Origin: Paraburkholderia caffeinilytica
GTDB lineage: Bacteria > Pseudomonadota > Gammaproteobacteria > Burkholderiales > Burkholderiaceae
NCBI RefSeq assembly: GCF_003368325.1
Contig: NZ_CP031467.1
Coordinates: forward strand, 310,001-374,000
Length of the DNA stretch: 64,000 bases
Reading direction: 5' to 3'
The stretch's first letter is position 1, and every line of letters begins with the position of its first letter. Positions 27,708 through 37,604 of the stretch are shown here, one piece after another. Under the pieces are notes generated by a model. That model was not told where the DNA came from. It saw nothing but the letters and a program-made list of their open reading frames with translations, and ran no database searches. The translations under genes were made by a program, and so were the position numbers.

Positions 27708-28907
27708 TCATGCCGTAGCGGCGCTCATGGCCCTTGAAAGAGCCGACAGTGCGGGGCCGAAGCGCTCAGGCGGCAGATAGCCAAAGCCCAACCGGAATAC
27801 ACGGTTGCTTTCGCCAAACCACGTGCCGGACGCCAGCTGCAAGTCATGATCTGGCAGCAGACCCCAGAAGCGCGAGACAGCCGTTTCGTCGAATGCGTCC
27901 GAGCGCAGGCGCACGCAGCACAACGCGCCGGCGTCAGGGCGAAGCCACTCGACACGCTCGTGCTCGCTCTCGCACCAAAGCGCCAGCTCCCGAAGCGCAC
28001 CGGCGAGCAAGCGGCGCCGCGATGCGAGCACACCTTCCCTGTTGCGCAGCAGCACGGTGGCGAGCGTCTCGTCAAGCACCGATCCTGAGATCACGGTGTT
28101 CATTTTGGCAATCGCCAGGCGCTCCCGAAGATCCGCGTCCGCCACCGTGAGCCAACCGGTACGCAAGCCCGGCGCGCCGAGCGCCTTCGATACCGACGCG
28201 CCGGTAACGATGCGTGAGTCGAGTCCCGCGAAACTCTCGACCACTGCATTGTCGCCATAGGTGGCCTCACGATAGGTCTCGTCGATGAAAAGCATCGCGT
28301 CCGGAGACCGTTTTTCCATCATGGCAAGAAGCTTTTCGATGTCGGCACGAGACGTCTGGATGCCACCTGGATTTTGTGGCGAAGCGATACTGACCAGCTT
28401 CGTTTTCGCCGACAGACTCGCGTCGATCTGGTCCAGGTCCAGTCGATAGCCATTCTCGAACGAGAGCTTGATCTCACGCACGGTAACGCCGGCGCCGAGA
28501 AGGGAATCACGACTCGGCGGAAAGCATGGTGTCGCGAGAATAGCCTCGTCGCCGGAGCGGCAGACTTCGAAAGCGAGAAGAAAGAGGCCGAGCGCGGTGC
28601 CTTGTGTCGTGATGATCTGCTCGGCTGGAACGTTGCAGCCCTCGGCAATCGCCTCGCGAAGCGCGAGCGAACCGGCGGATGTGCCGTAGCCGAGCTTCAG
28701 ATTGCGGATAGGCTCGGAACCGGCCAGATTCAGGAGTTCGCCGACCGTCAGGTCCTGCGACGTGCTCTCCGCGAGGTTGAACGGCCGATTCACGTTGAGC
28801 AGTGAAATGATCTCGTTGCGAGGGAATCGACCGCGCCACGCCGGAGGGGTCGATTCGCTCAGGCCGGGCCGTTGTCTTTCATCGAAATTCTGTTGAAAAC
28901 CCTTCAT
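27708..28907 (-). CDS. Class I/II aminotransferase
   Basis: A 399-residue fold-type I PLP enzyme. LKLGYGTSAGSLALREAIAE is the substrate loop, TTQGTALGLFLLAFEV and SPQNPGGIQTS the cofactor contacts, and GASVSKALGAPGLRTGW contains the PLP lysine (SVSKALG). I use the ATG at 28907 with AAGG eight bases upstream; longer frames extend to 29099 without a site. The position opposite a MocR regulator (29178) suggests that the regulator controls it, as in many aminotransferase/MocR pairs. The amino donor is unknown. Confidence 0.88.
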   Translation of the reverse strand: MKGFQQNFDERQRPGLSESTPPAWRGRFPRNEIISLLNVNRPFNLAESTSQDLTVGELLNLAGSEPIRNLKLGYGTSAGSLALREAIAEGCNVPAEQIITTQGTALGLFLLAFEVCRSGDEAILATPCFPPSRDSLLGAGVTVREIKLSFENGYRLDLDQIDASLSAKTKLVSIASPQNPGGIQTSRADIEKLLAMMEKRSPDAMLFIDETYREATYGDNAVVESFAGLDSRIVTGASVSKALGAPGLRTGWLTVADADLRERLAIAKMNTVISGSVLDETLATVLLRNREGVLASRRRLLAGALRELALWCESEHERVEWLRPDAGALCCVRLRSDAFDETAVSRFWGLLPDHDLQLASGTWFGESNRVFRLGFGYLPPERFGPALSALSRAMSAATA

Positions 28908-29177
28908 GCTTTTGCCTTGCATTTGCTGTGAATGATTCGTCGGACGATCCCTTGCGAGCGGCCGTTCGGCCGCTCCAGCACAGCGTTGACAGATGTCGCC
29001 GCCGTGCGAGGAGACTGGCTTCGGTACGGCATCCGAACGCCTTCGACCGCGATCGCAACGCATGCATCGTAGCGCCGACCGGTGAACCATAACAGTCACA
29101 GTTTTGGGCGAAATGGACCATCACAATTTCCCTTGGCGAGACGGCGCGCCGCGTCGATAATCGTGGATTACTCCGTT

Positions 29178-30626
29178 ATGAACGCTTCCATGGACACGCC
29201 CACTCCGTATCGTTACGAGCAGTTGGCCGAGCTCATCGTCGGCATGATCGACAACGGCGCGCTCGCACAGGGCATGCGTCTGCCATCCGTGCGCGCCGTC
29301 AGCCAGCAGCACCGCATCAGCATCTCCACGGCGCTCCAGGCGTATCGCCTGCTCGAAGATCGCGGCATCCTCGTCGCGCGGCCGCAGTCGGGCTTTTACG
29401 TCGCGGCGAGGCGCCGCGGCGCACTCGCGTTGCCGTCGGCCTCGCGGCCGCGGGCAAAAGCGTCGACCGTGTCGATCAGCGGAGCCGTCGTGGCGCTGCT
29501 CGAGCACGCATCGAATTCGGCGCTCGTGCCGCTCGGCTGCGCCGTGCCCGACGCCGAGCTGCTGCAATCGAAGCGGCTCGACCTCGCGCTCGCGCGTGCC
29601 GCACGTCAACACGGCACGCGCTACAACGTCTATTGCGCGCCGCAGGGCGACCCGCGCCTGCGCCGCGAAATCGCGAAGCGGGCGATGCGCTTCGGGCACG
29701 CGCTATCGCCCGACGACGTGCTCGTCACGAGCGGATGCACCGAGGCGCTGACGCTCGCGCTTACCGCTGTCGCCAAACGGGGCGATTCGATTGCGATCGA
29801 ATCGCCCACCTACTTTGGTCTCCTGCATACGCTGGAAGTGCTTGGCCTGAAGGCATTCGAGCTGCCGACCGACCCGACACGCGGCATCGATGTCGGCGCG
29901 CTCGCCCGCTTGCTCGACACGGAACCGGTGGCCGCGTGCGTGCTGTCGTCGAATTTCAACAATCCGCTAGGCTGCGCGATGGCCGAAGCCGACAAGCGGG
30001 CGCTCCTTGCGCTGCTCGCGCGGCATGCCGTGCCGCTGATCGAAGACGACGTCTACGGCGACATTCACTTCAGTCGCGAGCGGCCAAAGCCGTTCATCGC
30101 GCTCGACGGCGGCACCAATACGATCTACTGCAGCTCGTTCTCGAAAAGCCTTGCGCCCGGGTATCGGGTCGGCTGGATGGTCGCGGGCGCCTACGCGCAG
30201 CAGGTAATGGAACGCAAGCTGGCGTTCAGCCTCTGCAGTCCTGTCCTGCCTCAGGTCGCGATCGCGGACTTTCTGGAAAGCGGCGCCTACGATGCACATT
30301 TGCGCGGCATCCGGCGCATCTTCGAAGAAAACCTCGGGCATATGACGCGCACGATCGAAGCCAGCTTCCCGGCCGATACGAAAGTCAGCCGGCCCGCAGG
30401 CGGGTTCATGCTCTGGCTGGAACTGCCAAGGCGCTTTGACTCGCGCGAGCTCTTCGACGAAGCGCTCGAACAAGGCATCTGCTTCGCGCCCGGCGACGTC
30501 TTCTCCGCAAGCCGGCGCTTTCGCAATTGCCTCAGGCTGAGCGCCGGACATGCCTGGAACGACCACATCGAAGACGGCGTCCGCCGACTGGGGCGGCTTG
30601 CGCAGGCGCTGCTCGCACCGGCATGA
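29178..30626 (+). CDS. MocR/PdxR-type GntR-aminotransferase regulator
   Basis: A fusion of an N-terminal winged helix (residues 1-75; GALAQGMRLPSVRAVSQQHR, ISISTALQAYRLLEDRGIL) with a fold-type I aminotransferase domain (from about residue 115). The PLP lysine is in YCSSFSKSLAPGYRVGWMVAG. MocR regulators bind PLP or an external aldimine and activate an adjacent aminotransferase or transporter. It is divergent from the aminotransferase at 27708. Either ATG at 29178 or 29190 could be the start; no strong ribosome-binding site decides. Confidence 0.9.
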   Translation: MNASMDTPTPYRYEQLAELIVGMIDNGALAQGMRLPSVRAVSQQHRISISTALQAYRLLEDRGILVARPQSGFYVAARRRGALALPSASRPRAKASTVSISGAVVALLEHASNSALVPLGCAVPDAELLQSKRLDLALARAARQHGTRYNVYCAPQGDPRLRREIAKRAMRFGHALSPDDVLVTSGCTEALTLALTAVAKRGDSIAIESPTYFGLLHTLEVLGLKAFELPTDPTRGIDVGALARLLDTEPVAACVLSSNFNNPLGCAMAEADKRALLALLARHAVPLIEDDVYGDIHFSRERPKPFIALDGGTNTIYCSSFSKSLAPGYRVGWMVAGAYAQQVMERKLAFSLCSPVLPQVAIADFLESGAYDAHLRGIRRIFEENLGHMTRTIEASFPADTKVSRPAGGFMLWLELPRRFDSRELFDEALEQGICFAPGDVFSASRRFRNCLRLSAGHAWNDHIEDGVRRLGRLAQALLAPA

Positions 30627-30872
30627 AGCGCAGCTGGCCTACGGCGTCGATCTCCGCTGGGAAGAGCCTTGGTATCCGAAATGGCGGGCTGCCCCCATTA
30701 CGCCGTTACGCAAACCGTCCGTAAAACAACACTCACAATTTTAGAAACGCGTCTGGATCGTGCGAAAGCCAGTGCGTGGCTGCGCCCGGAATCGGAAACA
30801 CGGTGCCTTGCTTCCCGCGCTACACGCAGTTGCACGCCGCATGCAGCAGCTCGACATCTTGTGCAGCATTCC

Positions 30873-31478
30873 TTAGCGAAGTGCAGCTGCCACCGCCTCG
30901 TCGATCTGCAGCGCAAAGCGCGCTTCAACATCGGGCACCGTGTAGCCAACTGACAGTTCCAGATACGCGTCGCCTAGCACCAACTGAACGAATGTTGCTG
31001 CCCGCAATGCCGCAGTCGATTCGTCAAATCGCTTTCGCAGAATTTTTGCGGCGAAGGCACGCACGCCCTTTGCACCATTTTCGTAAAACACCTGACCGAG
31101 CTCCGGAAGACGTTCCGCCTCAGCAACAATGGCCCGGTAAAGCCGCAAATAATCCGGTGCGATAAGGATTTGTGCCAACACCCATCCCAACTCGCGCAAC
31201 TCGACTTCGGGCGATTCGTCGGATTGCTCGTCCTGCGCGCCGGCAAGAAGTCCGCCCACCTGCGCGCACATCGAACTCACCAGGCCAACGAAAAGCGCCT
31301 CCTTCGACTTGAAGTGGCGGTAGACCGTCTGTTTGCCGACGCCGGCGGCCGCGGCGACATCGTCCATCGTTGCCAGGCCGAAGCCCTGGCTTAAAAAGAC
31401 GCTTTTCGCGCCGTCGAGGATGGCGGACCGCTTACGGCGTTGCAGCGGGCTCAGGTCGGGGAGAGAGGACGTGTTCAT
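30873..31478 (-). CDS. TetR-family regulator, divergent from an SDR gene
   Basis: A 201-residue repressor with the helix-turn-helix RSAILDGAKSVFLSQGFGLA and VGKQTVYRHFKSKEALFVGL. The C-terminal domain is of the AefR/TetR_C_31 sort. The region between it and the plus-strand SDR gene at 31607 contains a strong palindromic operator (31542-31565), which is the usual layout for a TetR protein repressing itself and its neighbour. I see no internal defect. Confidence 0.9.
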   Translation of the reverse strand: MNTSSLPDLSPLQRRKRSAILDGAKSVFLSQGFGLATMDDVAAAAGVGKQTVYRHFKSKEALFVGLVSSMCAQVGGLLAGAQDEQSDESPEVELRELGWVLAQILIAPDYLRLYRAIVAEAERLPELGQVFYENGAKGVRAFAAKILRKRFDESTAALRAATFVQLVLGDAYLELSVGYTVPDVEARFALQIDEAVAAALR

Positions 31479-31519
31479 GTCAGATAAATAACAGATCGCC
31501 GAGTAGTTGACAAGACTGG

Positions 31520-31565
31520 TCAGTCTCGTTTAGATTGGTCAAAACGAGACTGATTGGTCTCGTTT
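31520..31565. promoter_or_regulatory. Palindromic TetR operators between tetR and SDR gene
   Basis: AAACGAGAC-N6-GTCTCGTTT at 31542-31565 is a perfect inverted repeat with nine-base arms. The left arm also pairs with TCAGTCTCGTTT at 31520-31531 (12-base arms, 10-base spacer), so two overlapping dyads are present, and a weaker second operator can be drawn around 31513-31531. It lies between the two divergent genes. Confidence 0.75.
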
Positions 31566-31606
31566 GTGTGACCATTCAACTTCGCAGGCAATCATTGGAG
31601 AACGCT

Positions 31607-32521
31607 TTGAAACTGTTCATTACAGGTGGGACCGGCTTCATCGGGCAAGCGGTCGCGCGCAAGGCAATCAGCCTCGGCCATCAGGTGACGGCGCTGGTGC
31701 GCAAGGACAGCTCGGCGGCCGCCGGCGCGCTGGCACGTCTCGGTGTGACACTGCATGCTGGCGACCTGCGCGAGCCACAGTCTTTCGCTGCAACTGCCGG
31801 TGCCGCTGATGGCGTGGTGCACACCGCTTCGACCAACGATGCTTCCGCCGCTGCTGCTGACGAGGCCGCGGTTGTAGCGATGCTTTCGCATTTGCATCCG
31901 GGCGCGGCGTTTGTCTATACGTCGGGCACCTGGGTCTACGGCAATACGGAGGGGGCGCCCGTGACTGAAGCATCGGCGCTGAACCCGACACCACTCATCG
32001 CATGGCGGCCCGCCGTGGAGCAAAAGGTGCTGGCGCTAGCAGAACGCCGCTCGATTGCCGCAGTGATCCTCAGGCCGGCGATGGTGCATGGTTACGGCGG
32101 CGGCGTCTTCGGCATGCTTGCCGGCATGGCCCGTCAGACCGGCAGCGTGAGGGTCGTCGGCGATGGTCGCAACCACTGGCCCGCCGTTCACGTCGACGAT
32201 CTTGCCACGGCCTACCTGAGCGCGGTGGAGCGGGCGGCAAGCGGGGACGGTCGAGTCGCGGGACAGATCTTCAACGTGGTCGCGGAAGATGCCGTGGCCG
32301 TCGCCGAAATGGGTGAAGCGATTCGGACCTCGGTCGGCGCCGATCGCGTCGAATTCTGGCCGCTCGACGATGCTCGAAAATCGCTTGGGCCATTTGCCGA
32401 CGCACTGGCGCTCGACCAGGCGGTAAGCGGTCAGCATGCCCGGAAAGTTCTTGCGTGGGAACCCGACGGCCCCGGCCTGATTGCGGACCTCTCCATCCAG
32501 AAGCACTTTCAGCAAGGCTAA
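31607..32521 (+). CDS. Extended SDR / NAD-dependent epimerase family protein
   Basis: A 304-residue Rossmann protein. It starts with MKLFITGGTGFIGQAVARKA (Gly-rich NAD(P) motif; TTG start at 31607), and then VYTSGTWVYGNT is the extended-SDR Tyr region, although the usual YxxxK is not evident. GGAG lies six bases before the TTG, which is why I prefer it to upstream starts. The TetR regulator and the following DoxX-like gene suggest a small inducible detoxification unit. The substrate is unknown. Confidence 0.88.
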   Translation: MKLFITGGTGFIGQAVARKAISLGHQVTALVRKDSSAAAGALARLGVTLHAGDLREPQSFAATAGAADGVVHTASTNDASAAAADEAAVVAMLSHLHPGAAFVYTSGTWVYGNTEGAPVTEASALNPTPLIAWRPAVEQKVLALAERRSIAAVILRPAMVHGYGGGVFGMLAGMARQTGSVRVVGDGRNHWPAVHVDDLATAYLSAVERAASGDGRVAGQIFNVVAEDAVAVAEMGEAIRTSVGADRVEFWPLDDARKSLGPFADALALDQAVSGQHARKVLAWEPDGPGLIADLSIQKHFQQG

Positions 32522-32532
32522 GGAGCATGAGC

Positions 32533-32877
32533 ATGGCGTGGAATAGTGCATCTTTCGAATCGATTCTCGCGACGATCGTAGCGGTTCTGTTCGCGGTTGC
32601 CGGGGTGGTCAATCTCTCGGGACGCGGCGCGGTGAAGCGCGACTTCGCGCGCTGGGGTTACCCGGCATGGTTTCATTTGCTCTGCGGCGCTCTTGAGCTG
32701 TTGTGCTCGGCACTTCTTTTTGGACAACAAACCAGAGTCCTGGGCCTAACGCTGGCCGGTGCGATTCTGGTCGCCGTGCTCTTCACGTTGCTACGAAACC
32801 GGGAGTCGTTTGGGCATCTCGCCCCGGCGCTGTTCTTCTCGGCGCTCGTTGTGGCTACGGTGGCGCTCCGCGCTTGA
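32533..32877 (+). CDS. DoxX-like integral membrane protein
   Basis: A 114-residue protein with four hydrophobic segments: ILATIVAVLFAVAGVVNL, FHLLCGALELLCSALLF, LGLTLAGAILVAVLFTLL and FFSALVVATVALRA. It resembles the DoxX_2 family. AGGAG lies seven bases before the ATG at 32533. It starts 12 bases after the SDR gene and is surely in its operon. Confidence 0.8.
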   Translation: MAWNSASFESILATIVAVLFAVAGVVNLSGRGAVKRDFARWGYPAWFHLLCGALELLCSALLFGQQTRVLGLTLAGAILVAVLFTLLRNRESFGHLAPALFFSALVVATVALRA

Positions 32878-32984
32878 AGCTCGCTCGCCAACAGGCGAGT
32901 GAGCCCGGGACGCTGGAGGTCGCACCGATACGCACCGAGTCGAGAACAAGAACGACCGCCCGCATGGCACTGCCCCCGGTCCGG

Positions 32985-34304
32985 TCACTGAACGATTCGA
33001 TAGATGGTCGGCGGCGTCGCCTGGCCTGTCTCGGAAAGCGTGTATGCGTGCTGCACCATGGCCGCCGCATGCGCTGCTTTCCCGGCACTGCCCGCATGCA
33101 CGAAGCCGAGTGGCTGCCCGACGTCCACGCGTTGTCCGAGTGGCACGAGTTCCGAGAGGCCGACTGCGTAGTCGATCGAGTCTTCCGCCCGTACCCTGCC
33201 CCCACCCAACCCCACGACTGCCATGCCGAGCGCGCGGCAGTCGATCCGCTCTACGCGTCCCGCCACCGGTGCGACAACCGGAATCCTGATCTGGGCCTTG
33301 GTCAGATAGCGCGCGGGCGCGTCGATCAGGTCCACGGGTCCGCCCAGGGCCGCCACCATTTTCGCGAAGCGTTCCACCGCCGCACCGGAGTCGAGCACCG
33401 CCTGCAACCTGACTCGCGCCTGCGTGTCGTCGGCAGCGATGCCGCTGCTGACCAGCATCTGGGCGGCGAGCGCCATCGTGACCTCGTGCAGACGATCCGG
33501 ACGCGACTTGCCGGTCAAGTAATCGATCGCGCAAGCAACTTCCAGCGCATTGCCCGCGCACGGCGCAAGCGACTGGTTCATGTCGGTCAGCAACGCCGTG
33601 GTCTTCATGCCGGCGCCGTTGCCGACGTCGACGATGCTCCTCGCGAGTTCGAGCGATTTTTCGGGAGTCGGCATGAACGCGCCCGAACCCACCTTGACGT
33701 CCATCACCAGACCTCCAAGCCCGGCCGCAAGTTTCTTCGACAGAATCGACGCTGTGATCATCGCCACGGACTCGACCGTCGCGGTGATGTCGCGGATCGC
33801 ATAGACGCGCTTGTCCGCAGGCGCGAGTTGCTCAGTCTGGCCGATGATCGCGACGCCGACATCGCGTACCACGCGCTGGAATTCGTCTGTGCCGGGCGTG
33901 ACGTTGTAGCCCGGGATCGAATTCAGCTTGTCGAGTGTCCCGCCCGTGTGTCCAAGCCCGCGTCCCGAAATCATCGGCACGTAAGCTCCACATGCGGCAA
34001 TCATCGGACCGAGCAGCAACGAGGTCAGATCGCCGACGCCGCCGGTCGAGTGTTTGTCGACTACCGGCCCGTTTAGTTGCTGCGCAGACCAGTCGAGCAC
34101 CTGCCCCGAGTCGCGTTGCGCAAGCGTGATCGCGACGCATTCGTCGACGCTCAGGTCGTTGAAATACACCGCCATCGCAAATGCGGACACCTGCCCTTCT
34201 GTGACGCTGCCATCCACCACGCCGCGAACGAACGCTGCAATTTCGTCCCGATCGAGCGGCTGCCGGTCGCGTTTCTTGCGGATAAATTCCTGCGGCAGAA
34301 ACAT
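32985..34304 (-). CDS. deoA: Thymidine phosphorylase
   Basis: A 439-residue enzyme, the E. coli DeoA length. It begins [17 protein letters not shown], and carries [19 protein letters not shown] (phosphate and nucleoside site) and [20 protein letters not shown], the thymidine phosphorylase signature. It converts thymidine and phosphate to thymine and 2-deoxyribose 1-phosphate in the cytoplasm. The ATG at 34304 lies just after the deoC stop (34315-34317), with GAGAG overlapping the end of deoC, so the two are translationally linked. It is the last gene of the nucleoside operon. Confidence 0.96.
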   Translation of the reverse strand: MFLPQEFIRKKRDRQPLDRDEIAAFVRGVVDGSVTEGQVSAFAMAVYFNDLSVDECVAITLAQRDSGQVLDWSAQQLNGPVVDKHSTGGVGDLTSLLLGPMIAACGAYVPMISGRGLGHTGGTLDKLNSIPGYNVTPGTDEFQRVVRDVGVAIIGQTEQLAPADKRVYAIRDITATVESVAMITASILSKKLAAGLGGLVMDVKVGSGAFMPTPEKSLELARSIVDVGNGAGMKTTALLTDMNQSLAPCAGNALEVACAIDYLTGKSRPDRLHEVTMALAAQMLVSSGIAADDTQARVRLQAVLDSGAAVERFAKMVAALGGPVDLIDAPARYLTKAQIRIPVVAPVAGRVERIDCRALGMAVVGLGGGRVRAEDSIDYAVGLSELVPLGQRVDVGQPLGFVHAGSAGKAAHAAAMVQHAYTLSETGQATPPTIYRIVQ

Positions 34305-34314
34305 GATGACTCTC

Positions 34315-35112
34315 TCAATACAAGTTGGACTGCACCCCACCGCCAACATGACCCAGCGTGGCAAGCAGGTTGCCGAGCAGACCGGACGCGCCGAAGCGAA
34401 ACGTGGCGGGCGTCGCCCAGCCGGGCCGCAGCAGCCTCTCTGCAAGCGTCAGGTAGGCCGCGGCCTCGTCGGCCCGGCGCACGCCCCCAGCGGCCTTGAA
34501 ACCGACCGTGCGACCCGCCTCGCCAATCACGTCCAGCATGATCGCGGCCGCCCCCAGCGTGGCGTTCACCGGCACCTTGCCGGTCGACGTCTTGATGAAA
34601 TCCGCGCCGGCTTCGATCGCAATCTCGCTTGCCAGGCGAATCAGGCCGGCCTGCCGGAGCTCGCCTGTTTCGAGAATCACTTTCAGGCATTTGCCGCCTG
34701 CCGCGGCGCGGCTATGGGCCACCAGTTCGCGGCCAACGAGCGCATCGCCTGCAAGCAGCGCACGATAGGGAAACACCACGTCCACCTCGTCCGCGCCGAG
34801 CCTGACCGCCTCGGCGGTTTCCCGCGCCGCCTCGTCGGGTGACAACGCCCCAGACGGAAAATTCGCGACGGTGGCGACAGGCAGCGACAGGCCTTTGCCG
34901 GTCAGCGCGGTGCGTGCCGTTTCGATGAAGCGGGGATACACACAGATGGCGGCCGGCGTGCCGACCGGCGTGTCGGCCGATGCAACCAGCGCTTCGATCG
35001 ATATGTCCGTGTCGTCATCGTTCAACGACGTAAGGTCGATCAGATGCAACGCCTTCAGCGCCGTCTCGGCGAGCTGGTTGCGGCTAAGGTGAACTGCCAC
35101 GGGTTGACTCAT
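34315..35112 (-). CDS. deoC: Deoxyribose-phosphate aldolase
   Basis: A 265-residue class I aldolase. [10 protein letters not shown] contains the Schiff-base lysine, [10 protein letters not shown] the proton-relay lysine, and [10 protein letters not shown] the neighbouring strand, all as in E. coli DeoC. It splits 2-deoxyribose 5-phosphate to acetaldehyde and glyceraldehyde 3-phosphate. It is 15 bases from the nucleoside transporter gene upstream and 10 bases from deoA downstream. No phosphopentomutase gene (deoB) is in the operon here. Confidence 0.96.
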   Translation of the reverse strand: MSQPVAVHLSRNQLAETALKALHLIDLTSLNDDDTDISIEALVASADTPVGTPAAICVYPRFIETARTALTGKGLSLPVATVANFPSGALSPDEAARETAEAVRLGADEVDVVFPYRALLAGDALVGRELVAHSRAAAGGKCLKVILETGELRQAGLIRLASEIAIEAGADFIKTSTGKVPVNATLGAAAIMLDVIGEAGRTVGFKAAGGVRRADEAAAYLTLAERLLRPGWATPATFRFGASGLLGNLLATLGHVGGGVQSNLY

Positions 35113-35127
35113 TCAGGGCCGCCCCGA

Positions 35128-36402
35128 TCAATGCAGGGAGAAGAAAAGGCCGGCAATCGCCGCGCTCATCAGGTTCGACAGCGTGCTGGCCGTCAGCGCA
35201 CGCAGACCATGGCGCGCCACCTCAGAGCGGCGCTCGGGAGCCACAGCGCTGAATCCGCCCGCCAGAATCGCGATCGACGAAAAATTCGCGAAACCGCACA
35301 GCGCAAACGAGACGATCGCAATCGTCTTGGGATCGAGAACCTGCAGTCCCGCCGCGGCGACCTGCGCGGTATCCTTCAGGTACGGCGACAGGTCCCCGTA
35401 GGCGACGAACTCGTTGAGAATCAGCTTCTCGCCGATGAAGTTGCCGGCCAGCGACGCATCGTGCCACGGCACCCCGATCAGCCAGGCCAGCGGCGCAAAC
35501 AAACCGCCCAGCAAGCCCTGCAGCGTGACGTTCGCAAAGCCGAACAATGCGGCAATGCTGCCCACGGCCGTATTGACGAGCGCAATGAGACCGATGAAGG
35601 CAATCAGCATCGCACCGACGTTGATGGCGATCTTCAGTCCGATGCTCGCCCCCGAAGCCGCTGCCTCGATGACATTGGCGGAACCCTTCTCGTCGAAATC
35701 CAGCCCGTCGATATTCATCTGGCCCGGCTCGACAGTCGGATACAGCAGCTTGCCAAACAGCAGGCCGCCCGGCACGGCCATGAACGATGCGGCCAGCAGG
35801 TACTCCATTTTCACGCCAAGGCCGGCGTAGGCAGCGAGCACGGACCCGGCTACCGAAGCCATCCCGCTCGACATCACGGCAAAGATCTCCGCGCTGGTCA
35901 TCTGCCGCACGAACGGCTTCACGAGCGCCGGCATTTCGCTTTGACCGAGAAAGATGGTTGCGACTGCCGAGCACGCCTCGATGCGGCTCACGCCCAGCGT
36001 CTTTTCCAGCGCTATACCGACGATGGTGACGATCCACTTCATGACCCCGACGTAATAAAGCACCGCGATCAGCGCGGTCACGAAGATGATCATAGGCAGC
36101 ACACGCAGGCCGAACACAAAGCCGCCCGCACCGAAGAGCTCGAACATCTTGCTGTCGACCAGCCCGCCAAAAATAAACGACACGCCATGGTTGCCCATTT
36201 CGAGCACACGGTTGACAGCGCTTGCAACAACCGCGAGCGCGCTACGTCCGAACGGGACGAACAGCACGAGCGCGCCGATCGCCAACTGTGTCGCAAGCGC
36301 GGCAAAAAGCGTCCGCGGCCGTACCGCGCCACGATTGTTCGATAGCAAATAGGCGATCAACAACAGTATCAACATGCCGCAGAAGCTGCGCACGATATCC
36401 AC
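35128..36402 (-). CDS. nupC: NupC-family concentrative nucleoside transporter
   Basis: A 424-residue inner-membrane protein, the NupC/CNT length, with eight or more helices. GQSEMPALVKPFV and MSSGMASVAGSVLAAYAGLG are typical CNT motifs (QSEAP-like) and NVGAMLIAFIGLIALVN is a later helix. It couples nucleoside import to protons or sodium. The start is GTG at 36402 with AAGGGG six bases upstream; the frame to 36459 has no better start. It is between the periplasmic purine nucleoside permease and deoC. Confidence 0.93.
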   Translation of the reverse strand: MDIVRSFCGMLILLLIAYLLSNNRGAVRPRTLFAALATQLAIGALVLFVPFGRSALAVVASAVNRVLEMGNHGVSFIFGGLVDSKMFELFGAGGFVFGLRVLPMIIFVTALIAVLYYVGVMKWIVTIVGIALEKTLGVSRIEACSAVATIFLGQSEMPALVKPFVRQMTSAEIFAVMSSGMASVAGSVLAAYAGLGVKMEYLLAASFMAVPGGLLFGKLLYPTVEPGQMNIDGLDFDEKGSANVIEAAASGASIGLKIAINVGAMLIAFIGLIALVNTAVGSIAALFGFANVTLQGLLGGLFAPLAWLIGVPWHDASLAGNFIGEKLILNEFVAYGDLSPYLKDTAQVAAAGLQVLDPKTIAIVSFALCGFANFSSIAILAGGFSAVAPERRSEVARHGLRALTASTLSNLMSAAIAGLFFSLH

Positions 36403-36509
36403 GTAGTTCCCCTTGAAAGTTAGGGAAAAGAAAGCGCCCCGGATTGGGGCGGCCGGCACGACCGGAGACAGACATCTGCCTCACCGGTCGTCAGATCAGC
36501 ACGCTGCGC

Positions 36510-37556
36510 TCAATTGGCCGGTACACCGTCTTTCCAATGCTTCCAGTCCTTGACGATCGCGGCCACAAGCGGCGAGCCGGTCAGATAGAGGTTGTTCAGC
36601 GCTGGAACAAAGCCACCCTGATTCTGGTAATCGAGCAGGTTGTCGACGTTCGAGACGCCTTGTGGCGGACGATCGAAGTCCGAACCGGCGCGCAGCACCG
36701 CTACGCGCTGCGTATTTGCCAGACCAGCCGCCTCCGCACGCTTGATGACCTCGAAGGTCGCGTTGTCTTCCTGCTGCGTCGTGCAGTAAACGCCCTTGCC
36801 GTCGGTCAGGAGCCTAGTCCAGTCGCGGGCGCGCTGCCCCAAGGCATTCCCCGAGAACCACGTATCGCCCGCCAGGGTGTCGCACTGGATGACGCCCGGA
36901 CGCTGATTGGCCGGCGCGCTCTGATACTTCGCGCGATAGGCTGCGGCCTCCGGACTGTCGGTCAGCGTCACGTCGCGCGACAGGCCGTAGGCTTTTTGCA
37001 GCAGCGCCTCGTTCAGCTGGAACACTTCGGTGCGGTAGTCCAGCGGCGGCTTTTCGTTTTCGCTCTTCGTGTTGATGCCGAGATAGCCGGACTTCCATCC
37101 AGCCGGAATCTCACGCGCATCCAGTTCCCACTGGATGCCGAAATCCACCAGATAACGTGCCCAGGCGGCCGAGCCGAGCGTACCCTGCGCCGGATCGATA
37201 CCGGCGATGCCCGATACCAGGAAGTACGTCTTGCGCAAATCGAATTTTTTCGAATACACGAGCGCAGACACCGAGGCCGCCGCGTTCGTATGACCCATGC
37301 CGGTCGTCAGAACGCACACACTGTCGTGGTTGCACTGGACATCGGGATAGTCCGCGGACAGGCCGGGTACCTTGATATGTTCCATCGGGCCCAGGTGGTC
37401 CAGCCACACTTTGCCTTCCGGCCCGAACATACTGATGATGAGGACCTTCACAGGCCGGGGGTGTTGCGCGGCGTCACTCGCAGCATGAGCGCCGGTCACC
37501 AGCGAAGCTGCAAGTCCCAGTCCGGCAAGTGCCTGCAGTATTTTTTTCTTGAGCAT
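36510..37556 (-). CDS. Purine nucleoside permease (NUP family)
   Basis: A 348-residue protein with a signal peptide (MLKKKILQALAGLGLAASLV, cleavage after AHA). The body has LIISMFGPEGKVWLDHLGP, LTTGMGHTNAAASVSALVYS and FLVSGIAGIDPAQGTLGSAA, the nucleoside-phosphorylase-like motifs of the NUP family first described in fungi. Given the signal peptide it should be periplasmic. It is thought to bind nucleosides for uptake rather than cut them. It follows tsx and precedes nupC, so the three give an outer membrane to cytoplasm path. Confidence 0.9.
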   Translation of the reverse strand: MLKKKILQALAGLGLAASLVTGAHAASDAAQHPRPVKVLIISMFGPEGKVWLDHLGPMEHIKVPGLSADYPDVQCNHDSVCVLTTGMGHTNAAASVSALVYSKKFDLRKTYFLVSGIAGIDPAQGTLGSAAWARYLVDFGIQWELDAREIPAGWKSGYLGINTKSENEKPPLDYRTEVFQLNEALLQKAYGLSRDVTLTDSPEAAAYRAKYQSAPANQRPGVIQCDTLAGDTWFSGNALGQRARDWTRLLTDGKGVYCTTQQEDNATFEVIKRAEAAGLANTQRVAVLRAGSDFDRPPQGVSNVDNLLDYQNQGGFVPALNNLYLTGSPLVAAIVKDWKHWKDGVPAN

Positions 37557-37604
37557 GAAATCTGTGTTCCTGATCGTTTGTGAGGTTTGGTTTGCGCCGT
37601 TCCG

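Noticed and set aside
31501..31570. Repeated GTCTCGTTT units as a possible CRISPR-like repeat
   Set aside because: Only three short half-sites in inverted orientation; explained by TetR operators.
32703..34076. A 457-codon plus-strand frame
   Set aside because: Antisense to deoA and overlapping the DoxX-like gene; no recognisable domain.
35044..36345. A 433-codon plus-strand frame
   Set aside because: Antisense to nupC and rich in Gln/Arg/His, typical of a shadow of membrane-protein codons.
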